Positions 18,795 through 28,491 are shown, counted from the stretch's first letter. The stretch is DNA of 64,000 nucleotides from Arthrobacter sp. ISL-65 (GCF_018613795.1 NZ_JAGGPN010000038.1:216437-280436), one strand, 5' to 3'. Program-made: numbers and translations. Notes: generated by a model not told the origin, from the sequence alone.

Positions 18795-19646
18795 ATGTTA
18801 CAAGCCTCGACGCGGGCCCTCCTGATTGGTCCGGTCATCGCCGCCAGCGTGTTTTTGACGGGCTGCGGCGCAGCAATGGAACCGTCGTCCGGTGCCGGAT
18901 CGGCGGCGCCAGCGGTGCCGCGTGCCGCCGCCCCGGTGGCCGCCCCCGGTGAGGCCGTGGCCGCCGGTTCTGCGGTCGTGAGCGAGCTGGGGGCCGCCGT
19001 CGACCCCGCCAGCCTTCCGGCCGGAGCGCTATACCGCAATCCGGCCAACGGGCGGGACGAGGTAATCGTGGGCAACATCGCCCACACCGCACTGCTGATC
19101 GGCGACTCGCAGTCCGAGCCGCAGGCCAGCTGGCCGCGCCAGGCCCTGGCAGGGCTGGGCTATGACGTCTTCTTCTGCGGCAAGGGCGGCACCGGCTACG
19201 TCGCCGCCAACGGCACCACCGGCAACTACGTCGAGGCCCTGCAACGCGGCGACTGGCACCTCCCCTACGGTTTCCCCCCGCTGGTGGTCATCGAGGGCGG
19301 CGGAAACGACGCGAAGCAAGGGGCGAGCGACGAGCAGATCTCGGCCAACGCAGACCGGCTTATCACGACGATCAAGCAGCGGTACCCGGGCGCGAAGCTG
19401 GCCATGGTGGGAACCTTGGGCAAGGGAACGGAGCACGGCGGCGCCCGGCGCGCCGAGGTGGACGCGCTGCTGGGGACCGTCGCCGCGGACCACGGTATTC
19501 CGTTCGTCAGTGTCGGGGACTGGCTCACGCGTTACGGGCTGGAGGCCCAGCTGAAGGACAGCGTCCACATGAACGGCGACGGGCACCGCGCCCTGGGTGC
19601 GCTGCTGGGTGAGAGGCTCGCGAAGTTGGGGCTGGCCCTGTCCTAA
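18795..19646 (+). CDS. SGNH/GDSL-type hydrolase lipoprotein
   Basis: 283 residues. An AGGAG Shine-Dalgarno precedes ATG 18795. Lipobox LTGC at residues 21-24 means export and lipid anchoring. After an Ala/Pro-rich linker the SGNH blocks appear: IGDSQSE (nucleophile Ser), a Gly in block II, GGGND (Asn) and DSVHMNGDGH (catalytic Asp and His). SGNH lipoproteins commonly deacylate or de-esterify envelope polysaccharides or lipids; the substrate is not evident. It is followed by a terminator facing the convergent dpp operon. Confidence 0.88.
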   Translation: MLQASTRALLIGPVIAASVFLTGCGAAMEPSSGAGSAAPAVPRAAAPVAAPGEAVAAGSAVVSELGAAVDPASLPAGALYRNPANGRDEVIVGNIAHTALLIGDSQSEPQASWPRQALAGLGYDVFFCGKGGTGYVAANGTTGNYVEALQRGDWHLPYGFPPLVVIEGGGNDAKQGASDEQISANADRLITTIKQRYPGAKLAMVGTLGKGTEHGGARRAEVDALLGTVAADHGIPFVSVGDWLTRYGLEAQLKDSVHMNGDGHRALGALLGERLAKLGLALS

Positions 19647-19662
19647 GGCCGTTGTTAAGCGA

Positions 19663-19717
19663 AAAAGCAGAAGGAAGCCGGTGGCCGCCCATGGCGGTCA
19701 CCGGCTCCCTTGCTTTT
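19663..19717. terminator. Bidirectional terminator between SGNH gene and dpp operon
   Basis: An imperfect ~22-bp stem centred on the CCATGG at 19689-19694, with an A-run on the left and CTTGCTTTTG on the right. It can end transcription of both convergent units. Confidence 0.8.
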
Positions 19718-19730
19718 GCTTCGCGCCGCG

Positions 19731-21605
19731 CTACTCCGTTCCGGTGGCCAGCAGCTGTGCCCGCAGTTCGCGGCGCTCGCGCTGTTTTTCCGGATGCGGC
19801 AGGGGCACGGCGGCAAGCAGCCGCTGCGTGTAGGCCTCCTGCGGGTTGCGCAGGATCTGGTCGCGGGAGCCCTGCTCCACGATGCGGCCGCGCTGCATGA
19901 CGCAGATGTGGTCTGCCAGCACGTCCACGACGGCGAGGTCGTGGGTGACGAAAAGGCAGGCGAATCCGAGCTCACGCTGGAGGTTCTGGAACAGCTCCAG
20001 GACCCTGGCCTGCACGGACACGTCCAGCGCAGATGTCGGCTCGTCCGCCACCATCAGCTTCGGCTTGAGCGAGAGTGCCCGGGCAATGCCGACGCGCTGT
20101 TTCTGCCCGCCGGACAGCTCGTGCGGGTACCTGTTCCGGTAGTTCCGCGGCAGCTCCACCTGATCCAGCAGCGCCTCGATGCGCTTCTGCAGTTCGGCGC
20201 CCTTCGCCACGCCGGCAAGGTACATGGGCTCGCCGATGCTTTCGCCGATGGGCAGGCGCGGGTTCAGGGACGAGGACGGGTCCTGGAACACCATGCCGAT
20301 GTGGCGGCGCACCTGGTGCAGCTGCTTGCCGTTCTTCTTCGCGGCGGAGATGTCCTCCCCCACAACACGCATCGTTCCGGCAGCCACCGGCAGCAGTCCG
20401 ACGGCGGCACGCCCGATGGTGGTCTTGCCCGATCCCGACTCCCCAACGAGGCCCACCACCTGCCCGGGATGGATGGTCAGGTTGGCGCCCTCGACGGCGC
20501 GGAAGGCCGGCACGCGGCCCTGCTTCGGGTACTCGATGGCGACGTCGGTCAGCTCCAGGACCGGTTCCCCCACGGGTCCCCTGGATTCGGCGGCTGCCAG
20601 GGCCGCCGCGTTCTCCCGCTCGCGGCGGACCAGTTCGTCGTGGTCTACGGAGTCAAGCTCGGCATGGGTGGCCGCTGCCAGCGCTGCTGTCACATCAACC
20701 TCCGGCGCAGTGTCCGTTCCGCCCTGGCCGAGGTGCGGCACGGCCGCAAGCAGCGCCTGGGTGTAGGGATGCTGGGGGTTGTGGAAGATCTGCTCCGCGG
20801 TGCCGGTCTCCACGATCAGGCCCTTGCGCATGACGGCGATCCGGTCCGCCAGGTCCGCCACGACGCCCATGTCGTGGGTGATCAGGACGATGGCGCTGTC
20901 CAGCTTGTTGCGCAGGTTCCGCATCAGGTCCAAAATCTCCGCCTGCACCGTGACGTCCAGGGCCGTGGTGGGCTCGTCAGCGATCAGCAGTTTGGGATCG
21001 CAGGAGAGCGACTGCGCGATCATGGCACGCTGCCGCTGGCCGCCGGAGAGCTGGTGCGGGTAGGACTTGAACGCCTTTACCGGGTCCGGCAGCTCCACCA
21101 GCTCCAGCATCCGCAGCGCGCGCTCCTTGGCCTGGTCAGGTGAGACTTCGTTGTGAAGCCGCACCGTCTCGACGATCTGCGCGCCCACCGTGTAGACCGG
21201 GTTCAGCGCCGTCATGGGCTCCTGGAAGATGACAGCCACGTCCTTGCCCCGGACGCTGCGGATATTGGCCGCATCCGCGCCCAGCAGCTCCTTGCCGGAG
21301 AGCCTGACGCTCCCGGACACCCTGCTGTTGCTGGGCAGCAGGCCGAGCAGCGCCATGGAACTGGCGCTCTTGCCCGAGCCGGACTCGCCAACGATGGCCA
21401 GGACCTCGCCGGCGCGGACCTCATAGTTGAGGCCAATGGCGGCCGGCACCCACTTCTTTTCCACGCCGAAGTCGACGCTGAGGTCCCGCACTTCGAGGAC
21501 GACGGAACCCTTCCCGTCTGCCCTCCGCCGTCCGGCGCCGGGCTCAATGGAGTCCGGCTCCAGCGGGTCCGACGACGGGCGGTCAGGGCTGATGTAGTCA
21601 GACAT
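19731..21605 (-). CDS. Dipeptide/oligopeptide ABC transporter, fused double ATPase (DppD-DppF type)
   Basis: 624 residues containing two complete ABC domains: the first with GESGSGKSASS, LSGGQRQRAMIAQ and LLIADEPTTALDVTVQ; the second, from about residue 335, with GESGSGKTTIGRAAVG, LSGGQKQRVGIARAL and LMVADEPTSALDVSVQ. Such fusions replace the two ATPases of Dpp/Opp systems. A good AAGGAAAA Shine-Dalgarno precedes the ATG. The permease genes lie upstream on the same strand but are separated by 755 bp holding a PH-domain gene on the opposite strand. Confidence 0.92.
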   Translation of the reverse strand: MSDYISPDRPSSDPLEPDSIEPGAGRRRADGKGSVVLEVRDLSVDFGVEKKWVPAAIGLNYEVRAGEVLAIVGESGSGKSASSMALLGLLPSNSRVSGSVRLSGKELLGADAANIRSVRGKDVAVIFQEPMTALNPVYTVGAQIVETVRLHNEVSPDQAKERALRMLELVELPDPVKAFKSYPHQLSGGQRQRAMIAQSLSCDPKLLIADEPTTALDVTVQAEILDLMRNLRNKLDSAIVLITHDMGVVADLADRIAVMRKGLIVETGTAEQIFHNPQHPYTQALLAAVPHLGQGGTDTAPEVDVTAALAAATHAELDSVDHDELVRRERENAAALAAAESRGPVGEPVLELTDVAIEYPKQGRVPAFRAVEGANLTIHPGQVVGLVGESGSGKTTIGRAAVGLLPVAAGTMRVVGEDISAAKKNGKQLHQVRRHIGMVFQDPSSSLNPRLPIGESIGEPMYLAGVAKGAELQKRIEALLDQVELPRNYRNRYPHELSGGQKQRVGIARALSLKPKLMVADEPTSALDVSVQARVLELFQNLQRELGFACLFVTHDLAVVDVLADHICVMQRGRIVEQGSRDQILRNPQEAYTQRLLAAVPLPHPEKQRERRELRAQLLATGTE

Positions 21606-21684
21606 GTTGGGGTTTTCCTTCCACCCGGGCCAGCGGAGCAGCTTTGATTAGTGCTGCGGCCGGGAATACTGAATTATTGGGGGC

Positions 21685-22314
21685 ATGAGCACTGTGCCGC
21701 ATGCCGGAAACGCTGCAATTTTCAAGGCGCGCACCAACAAATGGTTTGCCGGATTCTCGTGGCTCGTGTCGGCTGCCGGGCTGGCCGGCCTGGTTGTGGC
21801 GGGCGGAGTCCCCGCCCTGGCGGGTGCCGGGCCACTGCTGCTCATCGCCTACCTGGGCTGGCTGCTGTTCTGGCGTCCGGCGGTGGTTGTGCACGACGCC
21901 GGGGTCACCATAGAAAATCCGTTCCGTGCCATCACGGTGCCGTGGGCGGCGCTGGTTCAGGTGGACACGAGGTACGCGCTGACCCTGGTCACGCCCGGCA
22001 GAAGTTACGGGGCCTGGGCGGCTCCCGCGCCCGGCATCTGGGGCGGACGCAACGCCCGCCCGGAGGACCTCAGGGGGCTGCCGGACAGCACGTACGGGCC
22101 GGGGAACTCCGTCCGCCCCGGCGACCTCAAGAGCACCGACTCGGGGCAGGCCGCGCAGCTGGTCCGTGGACGCTGGCAGCAGCTGGTCGAATTGGGGCTC
22201 CTTGATGCCGGAGCAGCCGAGACCACTCCGGTCAGCGTGAAGTTCCGCTGGCGCGAGGCAGCCGCGACCCTGATCCTTCTCGGGCTGAGCTACTGGAGCG
22301 TGGCCGTCCTGTAG
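21685..22314 (+). CDS. PH-domain membrane protein inserted antisense in the dpp operon
   Basis: 209 residues. Two hydrophobic helices (about residues 20-62) are followed by VVVHDAGVTIENPFRAITVPWAALVQVDTRYALTLVTPGRSYGAW, a bacterial PH-like beta barrel as found in actinobacterial low-molecular-weight antigen 6-type proteins. A C-terminal helix closes it. It lies head to head with the fused ATPase and tail to tail with the DppC-type permease, so any read-through of the dpp transcript is antisense to it. Function unknown. Confidence 0.75.
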   Translation: MSTVPHAGNAAIFKARTNKWFAGFSWLVSAAGLAGLVVAGGVPALAGAGPLLLIAYLGWLLFWRPAVVVHDAGVTIENPFRAITVPWAALVQVDTRYALTLVTPGRSYGAWAAPAPGIWGGRNARPEDLRGLPDSTYGPGNSVRPGDLKSTDSGQAAQLVRGRWQQLVELGLLDAGAAETTPVSVKFRWREAAATLILLGLSYWSVAVL

Positions 22315-22360
22315 GCAGGCAGCGCGCTGCACCCGCCCGCGGCGTGGCAGCAGCAGCACG

Positions 22361-23494
22361 TCAGGCTCCCCTGTCCCCGCCGGCGGTCCGGCCGTCATCA
22401 GCCCTGCTGTCCAGGGCCGCCACCGGCGTCGCCTCCGGAACTGTTGCCCCGGCGTCCCTGGCCTTCTTGGCGTTGAACTTCTTTTGCCGCGGGTCAAAGG
22501 CGTCCCGCAGGCCGTCGCCAATGAAGTTGATGCTAAGGCAGATGAGGACGATGAACAGGCCGGGGAACCAGAACAACCAGGGTCGGGTGGCGAAGGCTTC
22601 CTGGTTCTGGGAGATGAGCAGGCCCAGCGAAGTGTCAGGGGACTTGACGCCGACGCCGAGGTAGCTGAGGGCCGTTTCGGTAAGAATCGCCGCCGACATG
22701 GTCAGGGTGACGTTGACGATCAGCACGCCCACCGCGTTGGGCAGGATGTGCTTGAAGATGATCCGGGCATTGCTCGCGCCGGAAATACGCGCCGCGTCGA
22801 CGAACTCGCGCTCCCGCAGGGTGAGGAACTCGCCGCGCATGAGCCTCGCCAGGCCCACCCAGCTGATGAACCCCAGGAAGATGCCTAGGGCGAGGACACC
22901 GTTGCTGCTGGCGAAGGCCGCGAACCAGCTGCCTTCATCCCGGCGTCCTGCCAACTGGGCCATGACGGCGGCGAGGAGCAGCGCCGGGACGATGATGATG
23001 ACGTCGGTGAGCCTCATCAGGACGGCTTCCATCCATCCCCGGAAATAGCCGGACAGTGCCCCGACGACCACACCGATCAGGCCGGCGATCAGGCCGATGA
23101 CCACCATAATCGTGATGGACTGCTGGGCACCGCGCATGGTCATGGCGAACAGGTCGCGCCCGATCCGGTCCTGGCCGAAGGGATGCTCCCCCCAGGCCAG
23201 GGGCCACAGTGAAGCCGTGGGCGTGCCGTCGTTGACCAGCGGCGAGACGGCCTCGTGGGTGTACTTCCACCAGCCGGGGATCCCGGCATAGCCGACGGAG
23301 GTGAAGGCCATGACGAAGATGATGGCGAAGACGGCAAGGCCGACGATGGCGCCGGAGTGGCCGAGAAACCGCTTACGGACGATCTGGCCCTGGCTCAGGC
23401 CCCGGGCTTCGGAGACAGGCTCGATGCCGGCAGCTTCCTGCCGCAGGCCGGCCTCCTCCGCCATGATTTCATCCTGCTGACTGGGCTGGCTCAT
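22361..23494 (-). CDS. Dipeptide/oligopeptide ABC transporter permease (DppC type)
   Basis: 377 residues. The N-terminal cytoplasmic stretch, first helix and large extracytoplasmic segment (HPFGQDRIGRDLF) are typical of the DppC/OppC branch. The EAA loop reads EFVDAARISGASNARIIFKHILPNA. The C-terminal ~40 residues are hydrophilic and Ala-rich, longer than usual. It overlaps the DppB-type permease by ATGA, so the two are coupled. The expected next gene, the ATPase, lies beyond the antisense PH gene. Confidence 0.9.
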   Translation of the reverse strand: MSQPSQQDEIMAEEAGLRQEAAGIEPVSEARGLSQGQIVRKRFLGHSGAIVGLAVFAIIFVMAFTSVGYAGIPGWWKYTHEAVSPLVNDGTPTASLWPLAWGEHPFGQDRIGRDLFAMTMRGAQQSITIMVVIGLIAGLIGVVVGALSGYFRGWMEAVLMRLTDVIIIVPALLLAAVMAQLAGRRDEGSWFAAFASSNGVLALGIFLGFISWVGLARLMRGEFLTLREREFVDAARISGASNARIIFKHILPNAVGVLIVNVTLTMSAAILTETALSYLGVGVKSPDTSLGLLISQNQEAFATRPWLFWFPGLFIVLICLSINFIGDGLRDAFDPRQKKFNAKKARDAGATVPEATPVAALDSRADDGRTAGGDRGA

Positions 23495-25032
23495 GCTTTC
23501 ACCCTTACTCGTGGATCCAGTGCGGAGTAGGCGAGGTCCGCGATGAGGTTGAACGCCATGGCCGTGATGGCGACGCAGACGAAGACGCCCATGACGGGGT
23601 TCGGGTCAACGTGCTGGATGCCGTCCAGGAACAGGAATCCCATGCCCCGGACGGAGAAGACCGTCTCGGTGATGACCGCGCCGCCGATCAGCCCGCCGAT
23701 GTCGAACGCGACGATGGTGGCCACGGGGATGAGAGCGTTCCGGAACGCGTGGCGCATGACCACGGTACGTTCCGACAGGCCTTTGGCCCGCGCTGTCCGG
23801 ATGTAGTCCATGTTCATGATCTCCAGCATGGAGGCCCGGGTGAACCTGGTGTAGCCGGCGAGTGAGATGAGGATGAGTGCGGTGGTGGGGAGGATCAGGT
23901 GCGTAAAGGAATCCAGGCCGAGGATCCAGAAGTCGCCTTCGATGTTCGGCGTGCCGGCGCCGATGGTGGCGATCGGCCGTCCCCGGACCCTGCTGTTGTT
24001 GAAGTACGCGGGCCAGGCCTGCATGAAACGGTCCAGCACGATGAGGAAGCCCACCAGGAAGGACGTGATGGCCGCCGCGCGCATGGACTGCCCGCGGTCG
24101 TAGCCGCCCATGAAGTAGCCGATGGCCATGCCGACCAGGACCGCGGCAACCGCCAGCAGCAGCACCATCAGGAACGTGGCCTGGTCCAGCAGAGGCTGGA
24201 CCACGAAGTAGAGGACCAGCCCCACGCCCACGGCGATCAGGGCGGACTGCAGCGCCTTGCGGTTCCGCAGGCCTGCGGTCAGCAGAGTCACGGCAAAGGC
24301 GATGCCCACCCCGGCGATGGCGATGACCACCGGCCCCAGGCCGGGTGTCTTGAACCACTGGGTCACCGAGAAGTAGATGAGGACCGCGGCGGCAGCGGCG
24401 AAGACGATGGCGCCGGTCGATGCCTTGCGTCTGGCGTCGCCGCCGGCCACGACCACGGCCACGGCGCCGAGGACGGCGGCGACGCCGAGAGAGACCGGCA
24501 GCGGAATCTCTGGGTTGCGGAGGAAGTTGTTGAAGCCGATGGCGCCGAATTCCTTGAGCAGCACGGCGACCCAGAAGATCGGCAGGGAGAAGAACAGGAA
24601 GGCCATGAAGGTCACGCCGTAATCCAGTGTGCTGTACTGCCGCAGGGCGGTGATGATGCCCAGGGTGATGCCCACAAGGATGGCCAGGACGGCGGCCCCG
24701 GTGACAAGCGTCAGTGTCTGAATGAGTGCATGGCCGAGGGCGTCCGTAATGGGCTGGCCGGCGATGTTCTTGCCGAGATTGCAGGATCCGGTGAAGGGCA
24801 CCAGGCACTGGGCCGCACCGCCGAGCCATTTGAAATACCGCACGGGCGCCGGCGTATCGAGGTCCAGCAGTGCGGATCTCGAGTCCATGAGCTGCTGCTT
24901 GTTCGGCGCGCTGCTGGCACGGAACTCTGCGAGCGGGTCGCCTGATGCTGCGGTCAGCAGATACACCAGGAAGGACGCGCCCAAAAGGATGAGTGCGGCG
25001 GTGACAAGCCGCCGGACTATGTAGGTCACCAT
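23491..25032 (-). CDS. Enlarged dipeptide/oligopeptide ABC transporter permease (DppB type)
   Basis: 513 residues, against about 310-340 for ordinary DppB. The N-terminus (YIVRRLVTAALILLGASFLVYLL) and the EAA loop (YIRTARAKGLSERTVVMRHAFRNALIPV, about residues 405-432) are normal. Between them, about residues 180-345 form an extra block with roughly five further hydrophobic helices. The frame is open and the block is in frame, so it looks like a genuine insertion and not an artefact. It pairs with the DppC-type permease. Confidence 0.88.
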   Translation of the reverse strand: MVTYIVRRLVTAALILLGASFLVYLLTAASGDPLAEFRASSAPNKQQLMDSRSALLDLDTPAPVRYFKWLGGAAQCLVPFTGSCNLGKNIAGQPITDALGHALIQTLTLVTGAAVLAILVGITLGIITALRQYSTLDYGVTFMAFLFFSLPIFWVAVLLKEFGAIGFNNFLRNPEIPLPVSLGVAAVLGAVAVVVAGGDARRKASTGAIVFAAAAAVLIYFSVTQWFKTPGLGPVVIAIAGVGIAFAVTLLTAGLRNRKALQSALIAVGVGLVLYFVVQPLLDQATFLMVLLLAVAAVLVGMAIGYFMGGYDRGQSMRAAAITSFLVGFLIVLDRFMQAWPAYFNNSRVRGRPIATIGAGTPNIEGDFWILGLDSFTHLILPTTALILISLAGYTRFTRASMLEIMNMDYIRTARAKGLSERTVVMRHAFRNALIPVATIVAFDIGGLIGGAVITETVFSVRGMGFLFLDGIQHVDPNPVMGVFVCVAITAMAFNLIADLAYSALDPRVRVKA

Positions 25033-25145
25033 TGTGATAGAACCTCAGGATTCGGGCCCAGGGATTGCCCGGACCGGTCGCAGGTTTGGCGGCGCCTTAC
25101 TGCTTGTGCTGCCAACACAGGCGCTGCCGGGAGATGGCGCTGCAA

Positions 25146-25178
25146 GGCGCCGGGACCGTGGTGCATGGTCCCGGCGCC
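25146..25178 (-). terminator. Hairpin between dppA-type and dppB-type genes
   Basis: Perfect 12-bp arms (25146-25157 and 25167-25178) with a 9-nt loop in the 178-bp gap after the substrate-binding protein gene, without a T-run. It probably limits read-through or protects the upstream mRNA, as with the hairpin after gluB. Confidence 0.65.
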
Positions 25179-25210
25179 TCACCTAGCTAGTTGAACTTCG
25201 TGGCACGGGC

Positions 25211-26989
25211 TTACTTCTCGGCCCACTCCCAGAAGTTCCACCAGACGCCCGTCTGGTTCGGCATGAACTTCACGCCGGTGATGCGGTCGCTGTAGGCGTC
25301 AACACCAACGGACTGGAACAGCGGGAGGCCGTAGGCCGAGTCCCAGATCTTCTTGTCGATCTGCTTGGTCAGGTCATCCTGCTTGCTGCGGTCAGTCGTC
25401 ACAATGAGTTCGTCCATGAGCTTGTCGGCTTCAGGATCGCTGAACTTGTTGAAGTTGGAACCGTTTCCGGAGCGGAAGATCTGCGGCACGCCGGAGACTC
25501 CGACGCCCGGGTTGATCCAGCCGAAGATCGTGGCATCATAGCCGCCCTTGCCCAGGGCCTTGCCCCAGTCAGAGGCGCCAAGTCCGCCGTCGACGATCTT
25601 GAAGCCGGCCTTGGTCGCGGACTCGCGGATGAGCGAGAACGCGTCCACACGGTTCGGGTTGTCCTTGTTGTACATGATGCGGACTTCGGGGGTCGCACCG
25701 TTCAGGAGCTTCTTGGCGGCAGAAACATCAGCATCCGCGAAGGACGAGGATCCGTTGGCCTGCACGGAGGCGTCGTAGGCCGGCTGCGCGGGAACGAACA
25801 GCTGCGAATCCAGGGGCTTTGCCTCGGGGTCGAGCTTCTTGATGATCTTGTCGACGATGTCCTTGCGCGGAACCGTCTTCAGGAATGCCTCACGGACATT
25901 CTTGTCGGCGAAGGGTCCCGAGTAGTTCAGGTCGATGTGGTCGTAGGAGAGCTGGTTGCCCTGTTCGACCGTGACGCCCTGGCTCTCGAGTGCCTTGAGC
26001 TGATCGAGGGTATCAGCCGATGCCTGCGGGGCGATGATGTCGGCTTCGCCGTTCTTCAGCGCCTGGACCTGGGCCGGGGAGGAACCGATGTAGCGGACGG
26101 TGATCTCGTCCAGCTTGGCCTCGGGGCCCCAGTTGTAGTCCTTGTTGCGGACCATGGTCAGGGACTGGTCCTGGTTGATGCTCTGGACAACGAACGGGCC
26201 GTTGGAGAGGAACAGGCTCGGATCGCTCGGCAGGGTCTTGGAGTCGAAGCCGGTGTTCCACAAGTCGGACATGGCCTTGAGCTTGGCATCAGCGGTCTTG
26301 GGCGCCTTGGCGTCGCCGCGGGGCATGCTCTTGAGGTGGTCGATGAAGGCCTGCGTGTCGGCCAGGCCGGCCTTCTTGGCCAGAACGTGGGCCGGGATGT
26401 CAATGCCCGGTCCGCCCAGTGCGATCTCCCAGTCCGCGAACGGCTTGGAGTACTTGATAGTCATGGACCGGTTGTTGTCGCCGATCTCGGGGAAATCGGT
26501 GAGCGCCAGACCCGTGGGGTCTCCGGCGTAGGAGAAGTAGGACGTCCCGGCCTTGCCCTCGGCGTCGGCGTCGTTGTAGTACCCGGAGAAGGCTGCCCAC
26601 TGCAGGAGCAGGTCCGCTGCGGTGACGGGCGTGCCGTCCGACCACTTCACACCGTCGTTGATGGTGTACTTGACGGTCAGCGGATCGTCGGACGTCTTTT
26701 CCATCTTGCCGAATTTGTCGTTGTGGACGATGTTCAGCTGGTTGTCGATGTAGTAGAACCCGGAGTGTGTGGCGTAGCTGACCTTCGAGTTGATGTCAGT
26801 GTTGCCGTCGGCCGTGTTGGGGTTGAAGGTGTTGAACGCGTTGACCTCAACTACAGTGGCTGTTCCCCCCTGCTTGCCGGCCGCATTACTGGACGGGGTT
26901 GTCCCGCCATTGGTGCTCGCGCAGGCGCTGAGCGCCAATGCAGCCGCGGCTGCAACGCCTACTGCTTTGGAAATACGACTGAATCGCAT
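25211..26989 (-). CDS. Dipeptide/oligopeptide ABC transporter substrate-binding lipoprotein
   Basis: 592 residues from ATG 26989 with AGGAGG 4 nt upstream; the longer in-frame start at 27085 is unlikely. The lipobox LSAC lies at about residues 21-24. The body is a family-5 extracellular solute-binding protein: VKYTINDGVKWSDGTPVTAADLL, then FLSNGPFVVQSINQDQSLTMVRN and a YNKDNPNR-like C-terminal lobe. Ligand not readable; family members bind peptides. It heads the dpp-type operon. Confidence 0.92.
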   Translation of the reverse strand: MRFSRISKAVGVAAAAALALSACASTNGGTTPSSNAAGKQGGTATVVEVNAFNTFNPNTADGNTDINSKVSYATHSGFYYIDNQLNIVHNDKFGKMEKTSDDPLTVKYTINDGVKWSDGTPVTAADLLLQWAAFSGYYNDADAEGKAGTSYFSYAGDPTGLALTDFPEIGDNNRSMTIKYSKPFADWEIALGGPGIDIPAHVLAKKAGLADTQAFIDHLKSMPRGDAKAPKTADAKLKAMSDLWNTGFDSKTLPSDPSLFLSNGPFVVQSINQDQSLTMVRNKDYNWGPEAKLDEITVRYIGSSPAQVQALKNGEADIIAPQASADTLDQLKALESQGVTVEQGNQLSYDHIDLNYSGPFADKNVREAFLKTVPRKDIVDKIIKKLDPEAKPLDSQLFVPAQPAYDASVQANGSSSFADADVSAAKKLLNGATPEVRIMYNKDNPNRVDAFSLIRESATKAGFKIVDGGLGASDWGKALGKGGYDATIFGWINPGVGVSGVPQIFRSGNGSNFNKFSDPEADKLMDELIVTTDRSKQDDLTKQIDKKIWDSAYGLPLFQSVGVDAYSDRITGVKFMPNQTGVWWNFWEWAEK

Positions 26990-27244
26990 TCCGCCTCCTA
27001 TGTTTCTGTGAGTGTGGAAAAGACCTTCGCTGTGGGCGCCGGCCAGACCCGCTACATCCCCCCAGTGAGATGTGGCGAGTCTCACATGACAAGTAGCCTA
27101 GACCCGAACCCGCCACCTGCGGTCCGAAAGTTGTCCCTCAGTAAAGGTTGTTATCGAGATGCAACCAAGCTGTTGCCGAGCGAAAAGTCCGCGCTCTTTT
27201 TCCTTGACGCCATGTTGCACGAAGGGTAGAGGAGCCAATCACAG

Positions 27245-27277
27245 AAAAAGCCCCGATCCAAAGGATCGGGGCTTTTT
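27245..27277 (-). terminator. Terminator downstream of ychF
   Basis: A perfect 15-bp inverted repeat with a 3-nt AAA loop, A-run on one side and TTTTT on the other. It ends ychF (minus strand) and can work in both directions. Confidence 0.9.
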
Positions 27278-27315
27278 GCCGTTAATACTCAATCACTGAG
27301 TAGCTCAGCGCAAAC

Positions 27316-28407
27316 TCACACGTTGAAGCGGAACTCCACCACGTCGCCGTCGGACATGACATATTCCTTGCCTTCGATGCGGACCTTGCCGCGCGACTTG
27401 GCCTCCGCCATGGAGCCCGCGTCGATGAGGTCCTCGAAGGAGACAACCTCCGCCTTGATGAAGCCGCGCTGGAAGTCCGTGTGGATGACGCCGGCTGCCT
27501 GCGGGGCGGTGTCGCCCTGGTGGATGGTCCACGCGCGCGCCTCCTTGGGCCCGGCCGTGAGGTAGGTCTGCAGTCCCAGCGTGTGGAATCCGACGCGGGC
27601 CAGCTGGTCCAGCCCGGATTCGTCCTGCCCGTTCATTTCGAGCATTTCGCGCGCCTCGGCCTCGTCCAGTTCCACCAGGTCGGACTCGAGCTTGGCGTCA
27701 AGGAAGATGCAGTCGGCCGGCGCAACCATCGCGCGCAGCTCGGCCTGCTTCTCCTCGCTGCCGAGAATTCCTTCGTCCGCGTTGAAGACGTAGATGAAGG
27801 GCTTGGCCGTCAGAAGGCTGAGGTCCTTGAGGTGCTCCATCTCCAGCTTGTCGCTCTTGACGGAGGAGTAGATGGTGTCACCGCGCTCCAGAACCACCTG
27901 CGCGGCCTTGATGGCAGCGAGCTCCGCGGCCTCCCGCTTCTTGATCTTGACCTCTTTTTCGATCCGGGGAATGGCCTTCTCGATGGTCTGCAGATCGGCG
28001 AGGATCAGCTCGGTGTTGATGGTTTCCATGTCGGAGCGGGGGTCGACCTTGCCGTCGACGTGGATGACGTCGGGGTCGTCGAAGACGCGCACGACCTCGG
28101 CGATGGCTTCCGCCTCACGGATGTTGGCGAGGAACTGGTTGCCCAGGCCTTCCCCCTCGGAGGCGCCCTTGACGATGCCGGCGATGTCGACGAAGGAGAC
28201 AGCCGCGGGCAGTACGCGCTGCGAGCCGAAGATCCCCGCGAGCTGCTGGAGCCTGGGGTCGGGCAGGTTAACGACGCCGACATTCGGTTCAATGGTGGCG
28301 AACGGGTAGTTCGCGGCCAGGACCTGGTTGCGGGTCAGTGCGTTGAAAAGTGTTGATTTGCCGACGTTGGGCAGTCCGACGATGCCAATAGTAAGAGCCA
28401 CGGACAT
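27316..28407 (-). CDS. ychF: Redox-regulated ribosome-binding ATPase YchF (Obg family)
   Basis: 363 residues from ATG 28407; a 200-residue N-terminal extension in the open frame is antisense to rmuC and not real. GLPNVGKSTLFNALT (P-loop), the FVDIAGIVKGASEGEGLGN switch and a KPFIYVFNADE (NxxE in place of NKxD) motif identify YchF, which prefers ATP to GTP. The C-terminal TGS domain ends DGDVVEFRFNV. It is divergent from rmuC with an 84-bp gap. Confidence 0.96.
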   Translation of the reverse strand: MSVALTIGIVGLPNVGKSTLFNALTRNQVLAANYPFATIEPNVGVVNLPDPRLQQLAGIFGSQRVLPAAVSFVDIAGIVKGASEGEGLGNQFLANIREAEAIAEVVRVFDDPDVIHVDGKVDPRSDMETINTELILADLQTIEKAIPRIEKEVKIKKREAAELAAIKAAQVVLERGDTIYSSVKSDKLEMEHLKDLSLLTAKPFIYVFNADEGILGSEEKQAELRAMVAPADCIFLDAKLESDLVELDEAEAREMLEMNGQDESGLDQLARVGFHTLGLQTYLTAGPKEARAWTIHQGDTAPQAAGVIHTDFQRGFIKAEVVSFEDLIDAGSMAEAKSRGKVRIEGKEYVMSDGDVVEFRFNV

Positions 28408-28491
28408 TGATTCTACCTGTTCGGCCCCCGCATCCCGTGCCGGGCTGTTGCCTTTCCGATAAATGTCACAGCCCCGTGCCACAGTGAAGGC

